From assembly GCA_030840885.1 (NCBI GenBank), contig JAVEDQ010000549.1, forward strand, positions 1-14,569: a DNA stretch of 14,569 nt, read 5' to 3'. The stretch is from Frankiaceae bacterium. GTDB lineage: Bacteria > Actinomycetota > Actinomycetes > Frankiales > Frankiaceae. The notes beneath the pieces are model-generated. The model saw only the letters and a list, made by a program, of their open reading frames with translations, ran no database searches and had not been told where the DNA came from. The translations under genes and the position numbers were made by a program. Positions 6,614 to 13,290 of the stretch are shown one piece after another (position 1 is the stretch's first letter; the number at the start of each line of letters is the position of its first letter).

Positions 6614-6641
6614 TCCACGTCGGCTCGGTCGTCCCGGTTCA
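6614..6641 (-). promoter_or_regulatory. Autoregulatory SigL-type promoter of the sigma operon
   Basis: On the - strand, TGAACC (6641-6636), 16 bases, then CGTGGA (6619-6614), and ATG at 6607. Self-transcription is the rule for ECF sigma operons, and both halves match the SigL consensus as I recall it. The start site would fall at or within a few bases of the ATG, so the GGAG noted at the start may not be transcribed. Confidence 0.6.
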
Positions 6642-6721
6642 ACCCCGGGCCGTTCCCCCACCGTGTCACCGACGGACCGCCCGGACGCCAGGTTTTCGGA
6701 GACCCACCCATAAACGGCTGC

Positions 6722-7756
6722 CTACAGCCCCTGCACCGTTGCGACGTCGACGGATCGGCAGCAGTAGTAGCGACCGTTGCGCGGGGGGCGGTTCCAGGTG
6801 TCGAACACGACGGCGGGGCTGCCGTCCGGCCGGGTGTAGAGCTCCAGCCCGCCGGGTGATCGTTGGTCCCCGACGGTGCTCAGCAACGGGTGGTCGCTGG
6901 TCTCCGTGCAGGGCTCGGTGAGCGTGCGGCACCAGGCGACACCGATCGAGTATCCGGGTTGGTCGTAGCTGTCGCCGGAGTAGAACAACCACCACCCACC
7001 GCGCGAGGCGGGAGTCGCGGCGGGTTCCTCGACCACGCCGCGCTGCCACGCCCGTTCGGCGGTGAGCAGCCGGTGCGGCGCCTCCTGCAACCCGAGTCCG
7101 TCCGGCTGCATCTGCTGTGACCACAGCGTCGCCGGCTGATGCGGGGCAGGTGCGGTGCAGCAGGTGCCGTTGGTCTTCCACAGCAGCGTCAGCGAACCGC
7201 CCGGACCGCGGACGACGGACGGGTCGATCGAACCACCGAGTTCCGGCTGGCAGACCAACGGTCGGCCGAGCGCGTCCCGGTACGGTCCGCCCGCCTGCTT
7301 CGACGTCGCGACGGCGAGACAGGGCTGGCCGCTCGCCGCGTCCGGCACGGTCAGGTACATCACGAAGGACCCGGCGAGGGCGATCACGGCCGGCGCCCAG
7401 GTGCGGGCGAACTCCGGATCGGGAGCGGCCCAGCTCGGCAGCTGGGGGAAGGCGTCGGTCCCCTGCCGCCAGTGGACGAGATCGGTCGAGGTTGCGGTCG
7501 GGATGTGGAAGGGCGGGTCGTCGGTCCCGAACACGACGTAGCCCGCCGAGGTGTGGGTGTCGAGCAGGAACGGGTCTCCGAGGTCACCGTCGTAGACCGT
7601 GGTCGCGGACCCGAGCACCGGCGCCGGCGGAACAGCCGGAGCAGGGGTGGGCGGGCTCCCGGCTGCCGAGCAGCTGACCAGCAGGAGAGCGAAGCTGCAG
7701 AGCACCAGCCGGAACCTGCCTGGCCGGCGAGAACACCGGCTCGGGTGTCGGGTCAT
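6722..7756 (-). CDS. Secreted lipoprotein with GH43-like five-bladed beta-propeller
   Basis: A predicted glycan-binding or glycan-cleaving protein anchored outside the membrane by lipid. The 344-aa precursor has a twin-Arg-bearing n-region, a hydrophobic core LVLCSFALLLVSC and a lipobox LVSC with Cys29 as the modified residue. A Pro-rich linker follows. The propeller shows the three acidic positions expected in GH43: D61 in GDPFLL, D178 in SIDPSVV and E243/E244 in GVVEEPA. It also has GTDDPP, RTWAPAV and YSGDSYDQPGYSIGVAWC. Several cysteines, including CC at 199-200 and 332-333, may form disulfides. Arabinan or a related polymer is the family's usual substrate; the real one is unknown. ATG 7756 was chosen because it gives a proper lipoprotein signal and lies 7 nt after a SigL-type promoter. 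The frame is open to 7981 without a sensible N-terminus. The sigma gene follows after 114 bp. Confidence 0.78.
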   Translation of the reverse strand: MTRHPSRCSRRPGRFRLVLCSFALLLVSCSAAGSPPTPAPAVPPAPVLGSATTVYDGDLGDPFLLDTHTSAGYVVFGTDDPPFHIPTATSTDLVHWRQGTDAFPQLPSWAAPDPEFARTWAPAVIALAGSFVMYLTVPDAASGQPCLAVATSKQAGGPYRDALGRPLVCQPELGGSIDPSVVRGPGGSLTLLWKTNGTCCTAPAPHQPATLWSQQMQPDGLGLQEAPHRLLTAERAWQRGVVEEPAATPASRGGWWLFYSGDSYDQPGYSIGVAWCRTLTEPCTETSDHPLLSTVGDQRSPGGLELYTRPDGSPAVVFDTWNRPPRNGRYYCCRSVDVATVQGL

Positions 7757-7763
7757 GTCCTGC

Positions 7764-7791
7764 AGCACGCTCAGCAGGGCGAAACGGTTCA
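7764..7791 (-). promoter_or_regulatory. SigL-type promoter of the GH43-like lipoprotein gene
   Basis: On the - strand, TGAACC (7791-7786), 16 bases, then CGTGCT (7769-7764), and ATG at 7756. Spacing to the ATG is within one base of that at the sigma gene. This shared geometry supports both being read by the same sigma factor, probably as leaderless mRNAs. Confidence 0.55.
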
Positions 7792-7794
7792 CGT

Positions 7795-7822
7795 TGAACC
7801 GGAAGCGCCCGGCCTGCGTGCC
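7795..7822 (+). promoter_or_regulatory. Divergent SigL-type promoter candidate facing sbcD
   Basis: TGAACC (7795-7800), 16 bases, then CGTGCC (7817-7822) on the + strand. Its -35 forms a near-palindrome with that of the lipoprotein promoter (GGTTCACGTTGAACC, 7786-7800). Any transcript would run about 170 nt before sbcD; no convincing gene starts right after it. The rest of the 241-bp gap between the lipoprotein gene and sbcD shows nothing else I can name apart from the sbcD -10 candidate. Confidence 0.35.
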
Positions 7823-7985
7823 GTTGTGCAGCGCATCGGGCGCTCGCCGATGGCGTCCTCGAAAGGAAACCAAGGTCTCCTGCCCCGTCGGCCACCACAG
7901 GGCCCAAGGTATGGACACGCAGCTCACCGTCACCTGACGGCCGCCGTCCCAGACCGGCGTCCCAAGAAATGTCGGAGGCACGTCC

Positions 7986-7991
7986 TAACCT
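7986..7991 (+). promoter_or_regulatory. Possible leaderless -10 box of sbcD
   Basis: TAACCT fits the actinobacterial TANNNT -10 pattern and ends 6 nt before GTG 7998, the spacing expected for a leaderless transcript. No clear -35 and no Shine-Dalgarno site is visible. Confidence 0.4.
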
Positions 7992-7997
7992 GCTCGT

Positions 7998-9167
7998 GTG
8001 CTCCTGCTCCACACTTCCGACTGGCATCTCGGCCGCTCTTTGCACCGCGTCGACCTGCGCGAGGCGCAGGCCGCCTTCCTCGACCACCTGGTCGATGTCG
8101 TCGCCTCCGAGAAGGTCGACGTCGTCCTCGTCGCCGGTGACGTCTACGACCGCGCGATCCCGCCGTTGGAGGCGGTCGCGTTGTTCGAGGACGCGCTGCA
8201 CCGGCTGCGCTCGGCGGGCGCCTCCGTCGTCGTCACCAGTGGCAATCACGACTCGGCCCAGCGCCTCGGCTTCGGTAGCCGGCTGATCGACGCCGCCGGG
8301 GTCCACCTGCGCACCGCCGTCGGCGGCGTCGGCGATCCGGTGTTGCTCGACGACGCCCACGGCACCGTCGGGGTGTACGCGTTGCCCTACCTCGAACCCG
8401 AGGCGGCGCGCCACGAGCTGCCGTCGGCGCCGGACGGGTCGTCAGCCGTCCCGGGCCGCGACCATCCCGCGGTGCTCGGCCGGGCGATGGACTGCGTGCA
8501 CGCCGACCGGCGCCGTCGCGGCCTGTCCCGGGCGGTCGTCCTGGCCCATGCCTGGGTCACCGGCGGCGCGGTCAGTGACAGCGAGCGTGACATCGCCGTC
8601 GGCGGCGTCGGCGCGGTGCCGGGGCACCTGTTCGAGGGGGTCGACTACGCGGCTCTGGGGCACCTGCACGGTCCACAACGGTTGTCCGAGGGCATCCGCT
8701 ACAGCGGCTCCCCGTTGCCGTACTCGTTCTCCGAGGCCTCGCACACCAAGGGCAGCTGGCTGGTCGAGTTGGACACCTCCGGGCTGCGCCGGGTCGAGAA
8801 GGTCGACGCACCCGTCTACCGACGGCTCGCGGCGGTGCGGGGGTCGCTGGACGACCTGCTCACGGCCCCCGGCTTCGGCGTGCACGAGGCTCACTTCCTC
8901 TCCGTCGTGCTGACCGACCCGTCCCGGCCGGAGGACGCGATGGCCCGGCTGCGCCGCCGGTTCCCGCACGTGCTGGTCCTCGACTGGCAGCCCGAGGGCG
9001 GGCTCGCCGACGACCGGACCTACCGTGCCCGGGTCCGCGGCCGCAGCGACGTCGAGGTCGCGGAGGGCTTCGTCGCCCACGTGCGGCGCACGGCACCCAC
9101 CGAGTCCGAGCGCGGGCTGCTCGTCGAGGCGCTCGCCGACGGCGCCCGCGCCGAAGCGGCCGCCTGA
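7998..9167 (+). CDS. sbcD: Nuclease SbcCD subunit D (Mre11-like)
   Basis: The Mn-dependent nuclease subunit of SbcCD, which cuts hairpins, cruciforms and protein-blocked DNA ends. The 389-aa chain carries the metallophosphoesterase motifs D8-W-H10-L-G, GDVYDR (Asp48), SGNHD (N83-H84-D85), VVLAHAW and ALGHLHGPQ, in the normal order, so the enzyme looks intact. The C-terminal half (VDAPVYRRLAAVRGS and later) matches the capping domain that contacts SbcC. The GTG start gives VLLLHTSDWHLG, the standard N-terminus. The stop overlaps the sbcC ATG (TGATG), so the two subunits are coupled. Confidence 0.96.
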   Translation: MLLLHTSDWHLGRSLHRVDLREAQAAFLDHLVDVVASEKVDVVLVAGDVYDRAIPPLEAVALFEDALHRLRSAGASVVVTSGNHDSAQRLGFGSRLIDAAGVHLRTAVGGVGDPVLLDDAHGTVGVYALPYLEPEAARHELPSAPDGSSAVPGRDHPAVLGRAMDCVHADRRRRGLSRAVVLAHAWVTGGAVSDSERDIAVGGVGAVPGHLFEGVDYAALGHLHGPQRLSEGIRYSGSPLPYSFSEASHTKGSWLVELDTSGLRRVEKVDAPVYRRLAAVRGSLDDLLTAPGFGVHEAHFLSVVLTDPSRPEDAMARLRRRFPHVLVLDWQPEGGLADDRTYRARVRGRSDVEVAEGFVAHVRRTAPTESERGLLVEALADGARAEAAA

Positions 9168-12151
9168 TGCGCCCGCATCGGCTGCGCCTCGCCGCCTTCG
9201 GTCCCTTCGCCGAGCAGGTGGAGGTCGACTTCGACGCCATGGCGGCCAGCGGCCTGTTCCTCCTGCAGGGCGACACCGGTGCCGGCAAGACGAGCATCCT
9301 CGACGGCTTGGCCTTCGCCCTCTACGGGCGGGTGCCGGGGCAGCGGTCGGGGGCCGGGCGGCTGCGGTCGGATCATGCCGTGCCGGAGCGGCCCACCGAG
9401 GTCGAGCTCGAGGTCACCGTCGGGCGTCGGCGGCTGCGCATCACCCGCTCCCCGGAGCAGGAGCGACCGAAGCTCCGGGGCACCGGCACCACACGTACCC
9501 CCGCCAAGGTGCTGCTGCAGGAAGCGGTCGACGGCGGTTGGCACACGGTCTCCACGCGGGTCGGGGAGGCCGACGCCGAGCTGCTCGGGCTCCTCGGGAT
9601 GTCCGCCGAGCAGTTCCACCAGGTCGTGCTGCTGCCCCAGGGCGAATTCGCCACGTTCCTGCGCAGCGACGCAGGTGATCGCACCCGGCTGCTGCAGCGG
9701 CTGTTCTCGACCGACAGGTTCCGCCGCGTGGAGGACTGGCTCGCCGAGCGACGCCGGCGCTGCGCCGCCGAACTCGACACGGCCACCGGGGCCGTGCTGC
9801 GCCTGGCGTCCCGGGTGGCGCAGGCGGCCGGCACCCCGGACCCGGCAGGCACCGACGAGACGGGGCCGGCGGATCCGCCGCCCGCCGCCTGGGCCGTCGA
9901 GCTGGGCGACCGGGCGGGCGAACACGAAAGCGCCGCACTCGCCGCCGCGGAAGCCGCCCGCGGCGTTGCGGACACCGCTGCGGAGCAGCTGCAGCAGGTG
10001 ACCGATCTCCGCCGCCGACAGCAGCGCCGCCGCGCACTGCTCGACCGCTGGGTGGCGGTCGAGGCGGCGCGCCCCGTCCGGGCGCAGTTGATCGAGAAGG
10101 CGGACGCCGCCCGCCGCGCCGCCGAGGTACGGCCGGTGCTCGATCAGCTCGAGCGACGCCGGACGACGGCCGTCGGGTTACGCGAGCAGGTCCTGGCCGC
10201 CCGGTCCGCACTGGTCGGCCTCGGCCTGGCCGATGCCTCCGACGACGCGCTCCGGGCCGAGACAGAGGCACGTCGCGCCGCGCTCGCGCGGCTGGACGTC
10301 GCGGCGCGACTCGAGGCCGGCCTCGTGGCCGAACGCGAGCGCGGCGTGGCTGCTGAGCAGGCCCTCGCCCACGCGGCAGCGGCCGGCAAGCGGTGGCGCC
10401 GCCAGCTCGCGGAGTTCCCGGCGAAGGCTCAGGCCCTTCAGGCGCGGCAGGAGGCGGCGGTCGCCGCCGCCGGTCGGCTGCCTGCGCTGGCGGCGGAGCG
10501 GGAACGGCTCGCCGCGGCCTCGCGCTGCGTCGCGGCGCGGACGGGCGCACAGGCCCGCCGTGACCGGGCGGCGGAGCAGTTGCTCGAGGCCCGGGAGACG
10601 GCGGTGTCGCTGCGGGAGGAGTCGACGCGGCTCAGGAACGAGCGCGTCGACTCGATGATCGCGGAGCTGGCGGCAGCTCTCGTCGACGGCGACCCGTGTG
10701 CCGTCTGCGGAGCGACCGACCATCCGGATCCCAGTGAGGTGCGGGGCTCGCGGGTCACCCGCGAGCAGGAGGACGCCGCCCGCGCCGCGGCCGAGCAGGC
10801 CCAGCAGGTGGTCTCCGAGCTCACCGCCACCTCCGCGCGGGCCGAGGCAGAGCTCGCCGCGCTCGACGAGCGTCTGGCCGAGCTCGAGGCCGCGCAGCTC
10901 ACGCCGGCCGCGCTGGCCGCCGCCGATCGGGCCGCGACAGTGCTGACGGCCGAACTGCAGCAGCAGGTGGAAGCGGCCGCCGACGTGGAGGACGCCCTCG
11001 AGAAGCTGTCCGTGGCGGAGCGCACGGCGCGGGACGGCGCGGTCGAGGCGGACCAGCACATGACCCTGCACCGGCAGCGCGCCGCTGACGCGACCGCCCG
11101 CGCCGCCGACCTCAGCGAGCAGCTCGCCGCGCTGCTGGGCGGCGCACCGTCGGTCGCGGCCGCTCGTTCGCGGGAGGAGCAGGCGGTGACCCGGCTGGAA
11201 CGGCTCCTCGACCTCCTCGCCCATGCGGCGGCGGCCGAGGACGAGCTGGTCGTCAGCGAGGCGGCTGCTGCCGAGGCCGTCGCCCTGGCCGACTTCCCGG
11301 ATGCGGCGGCCGCCTCTGCTGCCCTGCTCGCCCCCTCCGTCCTCGCCGAGCTGTCACGGCAGATCGACCAGTGCCGCGAGGCCGAGGCGGCGGTGCGGGA
11401 GGCCCTCGCCGACCCCGAGATGGCGGTGGACCTCGAGCTCGTCGCCGACGTCGAGGGTTGTTCGCGTGCCCTTGCCGTCGCCCGGCAGCAGGCTGACGCG
11501 ACGGCGGCGGAGGCAGCCAGGTGCTCGGCCCGCGCGCAGGAGCTGAGCGTCCTGGTGCCGCGCTACGCGTCGGCGTTGCGGACGCTCCCCCCGCTGCAGG
11601 TCCGCGCAGCCGAGGCGAAGCAGCTCGCCGACCTTGCCGCCGGTCAGGGCTCGAACCGGTTGCGGATGACGCTCTCCTCCTACGTGCTGGCCGCTCGGCT
11701 CGAGGAGGTCGCCGCCGTCGCCAGCGAGCGGTTGCGGCGGATGACCCAGGGCCGGTACACGCTGGTGCACACCGACGCCGGCCGCGGCAACGGCCGGGCA
11801 GGCCTGGGGCTGCTCGCCCGCGACGCCTGGACGGGGCAGGACCGCGACACCGCCACCCTCTCAGGAGGGGAGACCTTCCTGGCCAGCCTCGCGCTCGCGC
11901 TCGCACTCGGCGACGTGGTGTCGGCCGAGTCCGGTGGCGCAGCCATCGATGCGCTGTTCGTCGACGAAGGGTTCGGCTCGCTGGACGACTCGACGCTGGA
12001 CGAGGTCATGGACACCCTGGACACGCTGCGGGAAGGCGGACGAATGGTGGGTCTGGTCAGCCACGTCGGAGAGCTGCGGCTGCGGATCCCGGCCCAGATC
12101 CACGTCCGTAAGGGCCGCCACGGCAGCACCGTGTCGGTGCAACCCGGCTGA
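9167..12151 (+). CDS. sbcC: Nuclease SbcCD subunit C (Rad50-like SMC ATPase)
   Basis: The ATPase and tether of the SbcCD complex. The 994-aa protein has an N-terminal lobe with the P-loop GDTGAGKTS (from residue 35, Lys41) and LPQGEFATFLRSD. Two long Ala/Glu/Arg-rich coiled-coil arms (about 190-500 and 520-780) flank the zinc hook C511-A-V-C514, where dimers join through shared zinc. The C-terminal lobe has NRLRMTLSSYVLAARLEEV, the ABC signature LSGGE (898-902) and Walker B ALFVDEGFGSLD (D933, E934). Every expected motif is present and the length is near the Escherichia coli protein's roughly 1050. It ends 12 bp before the convergent TetR gene. Confidence 0.96.
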   Translation: MRPHRLRLAAFGPFAEQVEVDFDAMAASGLFLLQGDTGAGKTSILDGLAFALYGRVPGQRSGAGRLRSDHAVPERPTEVELEVTVGRRRLRITRSPEQERPKLRGTGTTRTPAKVLLQEAVDGGWHTVSTRVGEADAELLGLLGMSAEQFHQVVLLPQGEFATFLRSDAGDRTRLLQRLFSTDRFRRVEDWLAERRRRCAAELDTATGAVLRLASRVAQAAGTPDPAGTDETGPADPPPAAWAVELGDRAGEHESAALAAAEAARGVADTAAEQLQQVTDLRRRQQRRRALLDRWVAVEAARPVRAQLIEKADAARRAAEVRPVLDQLERRRTTAVGLREQVLAARSALVGLGLADASDDALRAETEARRAALARLDVAARLEAGLVAERERGVAAEQALAHAAAAGKRWRRQLAEFPAKAQALQARQEAAVAAAGRLPALAAERERLAAASRCVAARTGAQARRDRAAEQLLEARETAVSLREESTRLRNERVDSMIAELAAALVDGDPCAVCGATDHPDPSEVRGSRVTREQEDAARAAAEQAQQVVSELTATSARAEAELAALDERLAELEAAQLTPAALAAADRAATVLTAELQQQVEAAADVEDALEKLSVAERTARDGAVEADQHMTLHRQRAADATARAADLSEQLAALLGGAPSVAAARSREEQAVTRLERLLDLLAHAAAAEDELVVSEAAAAEAVALADFPDAAAASAALLAPSVLAELSRQIDQCREAEAAVREALADPEMAVDLELVADVEGCSRALAVARQQADATAAEAARCSARAQELSVLVPRYASALRTLPPLQVRAAEAKQLADLAAGQGSNRLRMTLSSYVLAARLEEVAAVASERLRRMTQGRYTLVHTDAGRGNGRAGLGLLARDAWTGQDRDTATLSGGETFLASLALALALGDVVSAESGGAAIDALFVDEGFGSLDDSTLDEVMDTLDTLREGGRMVGLVSHVGELRLRIPAQIHVRKGRHGSTVSVQPG

Positions 12152-12163
12152 GGGCCACCGCGA

Positions 12164-12898
12164 TCAGCCCGAGGAGGCGACCACCGGCGGCTCGGCGGCT
12201 CGCCCGGCCGTGTCCCGCAGCTGGTCGGCGAGCTCGTCGGCGAACAGGGCCAGGTTCTCGCAACGGTCCGGATCCCGGCAGAGGCGACGGAGCGAGAACA
12301 TCCAGAAAGCCCGCCACCGGTCCGGCATCTCGCTCAGGCGGCCGGCGTTGGCGAGCTGGTAGATGCCGGTCCAGCTGGCCAGGAGGTGCTCGGCGAGCGC
12401 GACGGTCTCCCGTGTCGCGGCGTCGGCGGTCGTCGACGGCCATTCCGACGACGGCAGGGTGCTGAAGTCGGCGAGGTCGGCTCGGGCCTCGGTCAGCAGC
12501 CGGGTCACGGTCGTGACCCACCACGGGTAGCTGATCCACAGCTCCCGCCGGATGAGCGACCGTTCGGTCATCAGCCGAGATCCGGCGCGCACCACCTGGT
12601 CGCCGACGAACAACTCCGCCGCGCGCAAGGAGAGCAGCACGAGCCGCCGCATGGGGTCGGCCTCGCTGGCCTCCAGATCGTCGATGATCGGCAGCACCCG
12701 TTCCTGCTGCACCTGGACGATCGCCTCGGCCAGCGCGTCCTTCGAGTCGAAGTGGAAGTAGAAGGCACCCCGGGTCAGGCCGGTGGCGGCGACCAGCTGA
12801 GCGAGTGTGGCGCCGGCGAACCCGGAGGCGTCGAACACCGCAGCGGTGCGCTCGATGATCAGGCGGCGGGTGCGTTGACCACGAGGGGTCGAGGACAT
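12164..12898 (-). CDS. TetR-family regulator resembling gamma-butyrolactone receptors (ScbR/ArpA type)
   Basis: A 244-aa DNA-binding repressor. The N-terminal helix-turn-helix domain (about 8-55) reads RTRRLIIERTAAVFDASGFAGATLAQLVAATGLTRGAFYFHFDSKDALAEA in overlapping segments. The FYFHF-SK-LAEAI pattern and the later ELWISYPWWVTTVTRLLTEA and SWTGIYQLA are like those of autoregulator receptors of Streptomyces and relatives. These bind small diffusible signals and often repress specialised metabolism. That class assignment is an inference; TetR membership is firm. No AfsA-type synthase or biosynthetic cluster lies in the window. ATG 12898 was chosen for GGAG 4 nt upstream and the normal domain position; an in-frame TTG at 12919 is less likely. 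Most members repress themselves, so an operator may lie in the gap upstream. Confidence 0.85.
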   Translation of the reverse strand: MSSTPRGQRTRRLIIERTAAVFDASGFAGATLAQLVAATGLTRGAFYFHFDSKDALAEAIVQVQQERVLPIIDDLEASEADPMRRLVLLSLRAAELFVGDQVVRAGSRLMTERSLIRRELWISYPWWVTTVTRLLTEARADLADFSTLPSSEWPSTTADAATRETVALAEHLLASWTGIYQLANAGRLSEMPDRWRAFWMFSLRRLCRDPDRCENLALFADELADQLRDTAGRAAEPPVVASSG

Positions 12899-13290
12899 GA
12901 GGCTCCAGCTGGACAGCAACGAAGCGGTGCGGGGGTGAGAGGGCCGCGGGTCTGCACCTGCTCCTGGCGGCAGCGGTCACGGACTGGGAACGACCAGCGC
13001 ACGACGCGGTCGCGCCGGCGCCCGGACGGCCGCGAAGGCCGGAGCACCGCGAGAGGTAGGCGGCTCGGATGGCCTGCTCGACGGCGGGGCAGGTGTCCAG
13101 GAGCGGGCGCCCGCATCGCCGTCGGCAGGCGGGGCGCCGCTGAGCGGCGATCGGTGCTTCCGACCTGCCGCTCCGTCATCGCCCCTGCCTCGAGCTCGCC
13201 TGCCCGCAGCGAACCGGATAACCGTTGTGACGCTGCACGGTCAATCTACCGCTTGACGCAAATGAAGATCAACTCTGCCGAACCAGTCGA
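12899..13290. other. Intergenic region between the TetR gene and the CNNM gene
   Basis: About 390 bp with no convincing gene. It should hold the TetR gene's promoter, and the convergence-free end of the CNNM gene. A relatively A+T-rich patch (about 13210-13285) carries GTCAA (13240-13244) and TTGAC (13253-13257) as inverted arms. The - strand copy, TTGACC, is followed 17-18 bases later by TTATCCG, a possible promoter that would give the TetR gene a leader of about 300 nt. A hairpin lies at 13135-13149. No classical receptor-binding (ARE) site was recognised. Confidence 0.5.
13135..13149. repeat. Short perfect inverted repeat
   Basis: CGCCGC-TGA-GCGGCG forms a 6-bp G+C-rich stem with a 3-nt loop. 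There is no T tract on either side, so it is not a typical terminator. It may be an operator or chance in G+C-rich DNA. Confidence 0.3.

Noticed and set aside
6608..6661. Longer N-terminus for the sigma factor, starting at 6661
   Set aside because: It would put the promoter boxes inside the gene and adds 18 residues with no match to region 2; ATG 6607 fits the family.
7826..8140. A small + strand gene starting just after the divergent SigL-type promoter
   Set aside because: It runs 143 bp into sbcD in another frame and its product is Arg/Pro-rich with no family pattern.
9441..11224. Long - strand open frames opposite sbcC
   Set aside because: The sbcC frame has every Rad50 motif in order; the antisense frames are Arg/Gly-rich mirror frames.
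12859..13179. A 106-codon - strand frame upstream of and overlapping the TetR start, with an AGG-rich stretch before its ATG
   Set aside because: Third-position G+C is near 78% by my count, below that of the real genes here; composition is Arg/Pro-rich and no homology is recognised. A leader ORF is possible but unsupported.
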